From assembly GCA_016929595.1 (NCBI GenBank), contig JAFGIN010000113.1:62001-126000 (forward strand): a DNA stretch of 64,000 nt. Reading direction: 5' to 3'. Below are positions 25,901 through 28,900 of the stretch, piece after piece (positions within the stretch are counted from its first letter, which is position 1; every line of letters begins with the position of its first letter). The notes under the pieces were generated by a model that ran no database searches, was not told where the DNA came from, and was given only the letters and a program-made list of their open reading frames with translations. The position numbers and the translations under genes are program-made. Origin of the DNA: Chitinispirillaceae bacterium (lineage in GTDB: Bacteria; Fibrobacterota; Chitinivibrionia; Chitinivibrionales; Chitinispirillaceae).

Positions 25901-28900
25901 GTCTTGTTTTAATGATTCCAACAGATTGATCACATTCCGGTGCTCAATCTCCACACCTTTGGGTCTCCCGGTAGAGCCGGAAGTAAAAAGTACATAGGCA
26001 CGATCGGCTGACGAATGCACTGCCGGGAACTCGGTGTGCGGTTGTCGCTCTATTTCGTTAGCCTCAATATCAAGTAAAACAGGTTTTACTGATCCAGTGT
26101 GACTTACAAGATCGATTAATTCCTGTGTGGTGATAATGTACTTCAGTCCTGCCTCTTCAATGATCATAGTCAGGCGATTTTTCGGGAAATAGGGATCAAG
26201 CGCGACATAAGCACCGCCGCTTTTAAAAATACCCAGCATAGCAATTAACAGCTGGGGACCCCGATGAAGACACAGGCCGACTAACTCATTCTTCAGTATT
26301 CCCTGTGCCTGAAGATAATACGCTAGACAATTCGCTTTTTGATTGAGTATTTCATAAGTCAGAGTTAGTGATTGATATTGCAGAGCAATAGCCTGCGGTG
26401 TCCGCCTGACTTGCTTCGTTATCAACTGATCTATTGTTGTATTCCTGGGATAATCCATACCGGTATCATTCCAGGCTACTAACAACTGTTCTTTTTCTTT
26501 ATAGCTTAACATGGATATGCTATCAATACCAACGGTCCGATCTTTGACTACTGCGCGAGCAATGGCCTGATAGTGCTCAACCAGCCGGGCAATGGTCCCG
26601 ATCTTGAACAGATCTTTCCGAAACGTCACTTTACCTTTCAGGGGGTGAATACCTTCAGTTAACTCAAAAGTTAAATCAAAATGGGATAGGCCAATATCCC
26701 TTTCCATAACCGTGGCGGTCGCCCCTGGCAGAGATAAGTCGGGCATAGTTTTATTCTGCAGCGAAAACATCACCTGGAATATGGGATTTTGGTTTAATTG
26801 TCGATCCGGCTGCAGCTCGTCAACCAGCATATCGAAAGGTACATCCTGGTTCTGGTAGGCTTGCAAAGCAGTCTTCTTGACAACACTAAGATATTCTTTG
26901 AAGGATTGCCGTCTGTTTATCTGTGTACGGACGACCAGTGTATTTACAAAAAAACCGATGAGCTGCTCCGACTGTCTGTTATTCCGGTTTGCAATGGGTG
27001 ACCCCACCAGAATATCTTCCTGACCGGAATAAAAATGAAGCAGTACTTTAAACAGGGCAATAGTTAGCATATAGAGGGTAACACTTTCCTGCTTCGCCAG
27101 GTCCTTCAATTCCTGACAAAGTAGCGGATCCAATTCAAAAAAATAAGTCGCCCCCTCATAGCACATTTGCTGTGGCCGTTTGTAATCATAGGGCAATTCA
27201 ACCGGAGTCAAGGAACCACCTAATTGCTGTTTCCAGTAGGAGAGTTGCTTTTGCATCAGCTCACTTTCAATTGCCTGCTTTTGCCAATAGGCAAAATCAT
27301 GGTACTGGATGCTTAATGGCGCCAATGAAGGCACACGGCCGGCCGCCAGCTGGCCATAGAGCAAAGAGAGTTCATTTAGAAAAATACTAATAGACCATGC
27401 ATCGGAAACAATGTGATGCATGGTAAACATTAAGTAATGGGTATCTTTACCGGCATTTATCAAGTAACTACGCACAAGCATGTCCTGCGACAGATCAAAT
27501 GGCTTTCTGGCTTCTCCCATGATAAATGCCGATAATTGATCTGCATCTGTTATAATGCGCTGTTCCAGGATGGTATCCGCCATTGGTCGTTTCTTTACTA
27601 TTGGCATACCGTTTTGTTCAACGAAAACAGTATGCAGGCCCTCATGCCTGCTGATAATCGTCGTAATCGCGGTTTGCAACCAGTCGGCTTGTACAGAACC
27701 GTCTAATCTGATAACATACGGAATATTATAGACGGGGTTATTTGGTGCCAGCTGTTCGATAAACCATAAACGCTGCTGAGAAAAAGAAAGTGGCACAGCT
27801 TCGGTCTTTGGCATCGGACTGATTAGTGCGGCTGCTTGTTTGACTTGCTGTATTTCTTTCTCCAAAGCTCTGGCCAGCGCTGCAATGGTGGGATGCTCAA
27901 AAACCATCACCAGTGGCAGCTCCAGTCCCCATTCCACGCGGATTCTCGAAAACACCTGCGTCGCCAGAAGGGAATGACCGCCGATTTCAAAGAAATGGTC
28001 ATCAATACCAATTTGTTCGTGATCCAAAACCTCCTGCCAGATTGTGACCAGTTTTTTCTCAATGGTGGTTTGTGCTGCTTTGTAATGATATTCCGACTGG
28101 AAAGTCGGTACTGGTAAGGCCTTCCGGTCTGTTTTTCCATTAATGGTCAATGGCATTTTATCCAGATGAATGATGGCTGCCGGTACCATATAATCAGGCA
28201 ATTTGGTTTTGATAAAACGACGTAGTTCATCATGATTTAATACTGTTTCGCAGATGTAATAAGCGGCAATTTTCAAATCACCATGTTTATCCTTAACAGC
28301 CGTAACAGCCGCTTCACTGATAAGCTCGTGTTCCAATAAGCGGGATTCGATTTCCCCCAACTCAACCCGAAAACCCCGCAACTGGATCTGATTATCTATG
28401 CGGCCCATATAAATCATCTCTCCACCAGGCAAGCGTTTGGCCAGATCGCCTGAACGATAAAGCGTTTCCCCTGATCTGTAAGGATTATCTACAAATTTAC
28501 CTATTGTCAACTCTGGACGATTTAAGTAACCCCGACCCACACCAGCCCCTCCGACACATATTTCTCCAGCCACACCGATCGGTAATAGTTGCTGCATTTC
28601 ATCCATTATGTAGGTTTTTGTGGTTGGTATCGGAAGACCAATGGTATTTACATTCTGGTCGATTTCTCGCTCAGTGATTTCTTTATAAGTCACATGTACA
28701 GTGGTTTCGGTAATGCCGTACATATTGATCAGTTTGACTTTGGAATAACGCTTGCGCCAGGCCTGCAACTGAATAGGTGTTAGAGACTCCCCACCAAAAA
28801 TGATCATTCGCAGTGCTAATTCCTGCGTGCCACTGAGTAGCACCGGTATCAACTGATAAAAAGCAGATGGGGTCTGATTGAGAATGGTCACCCGCTCTTG

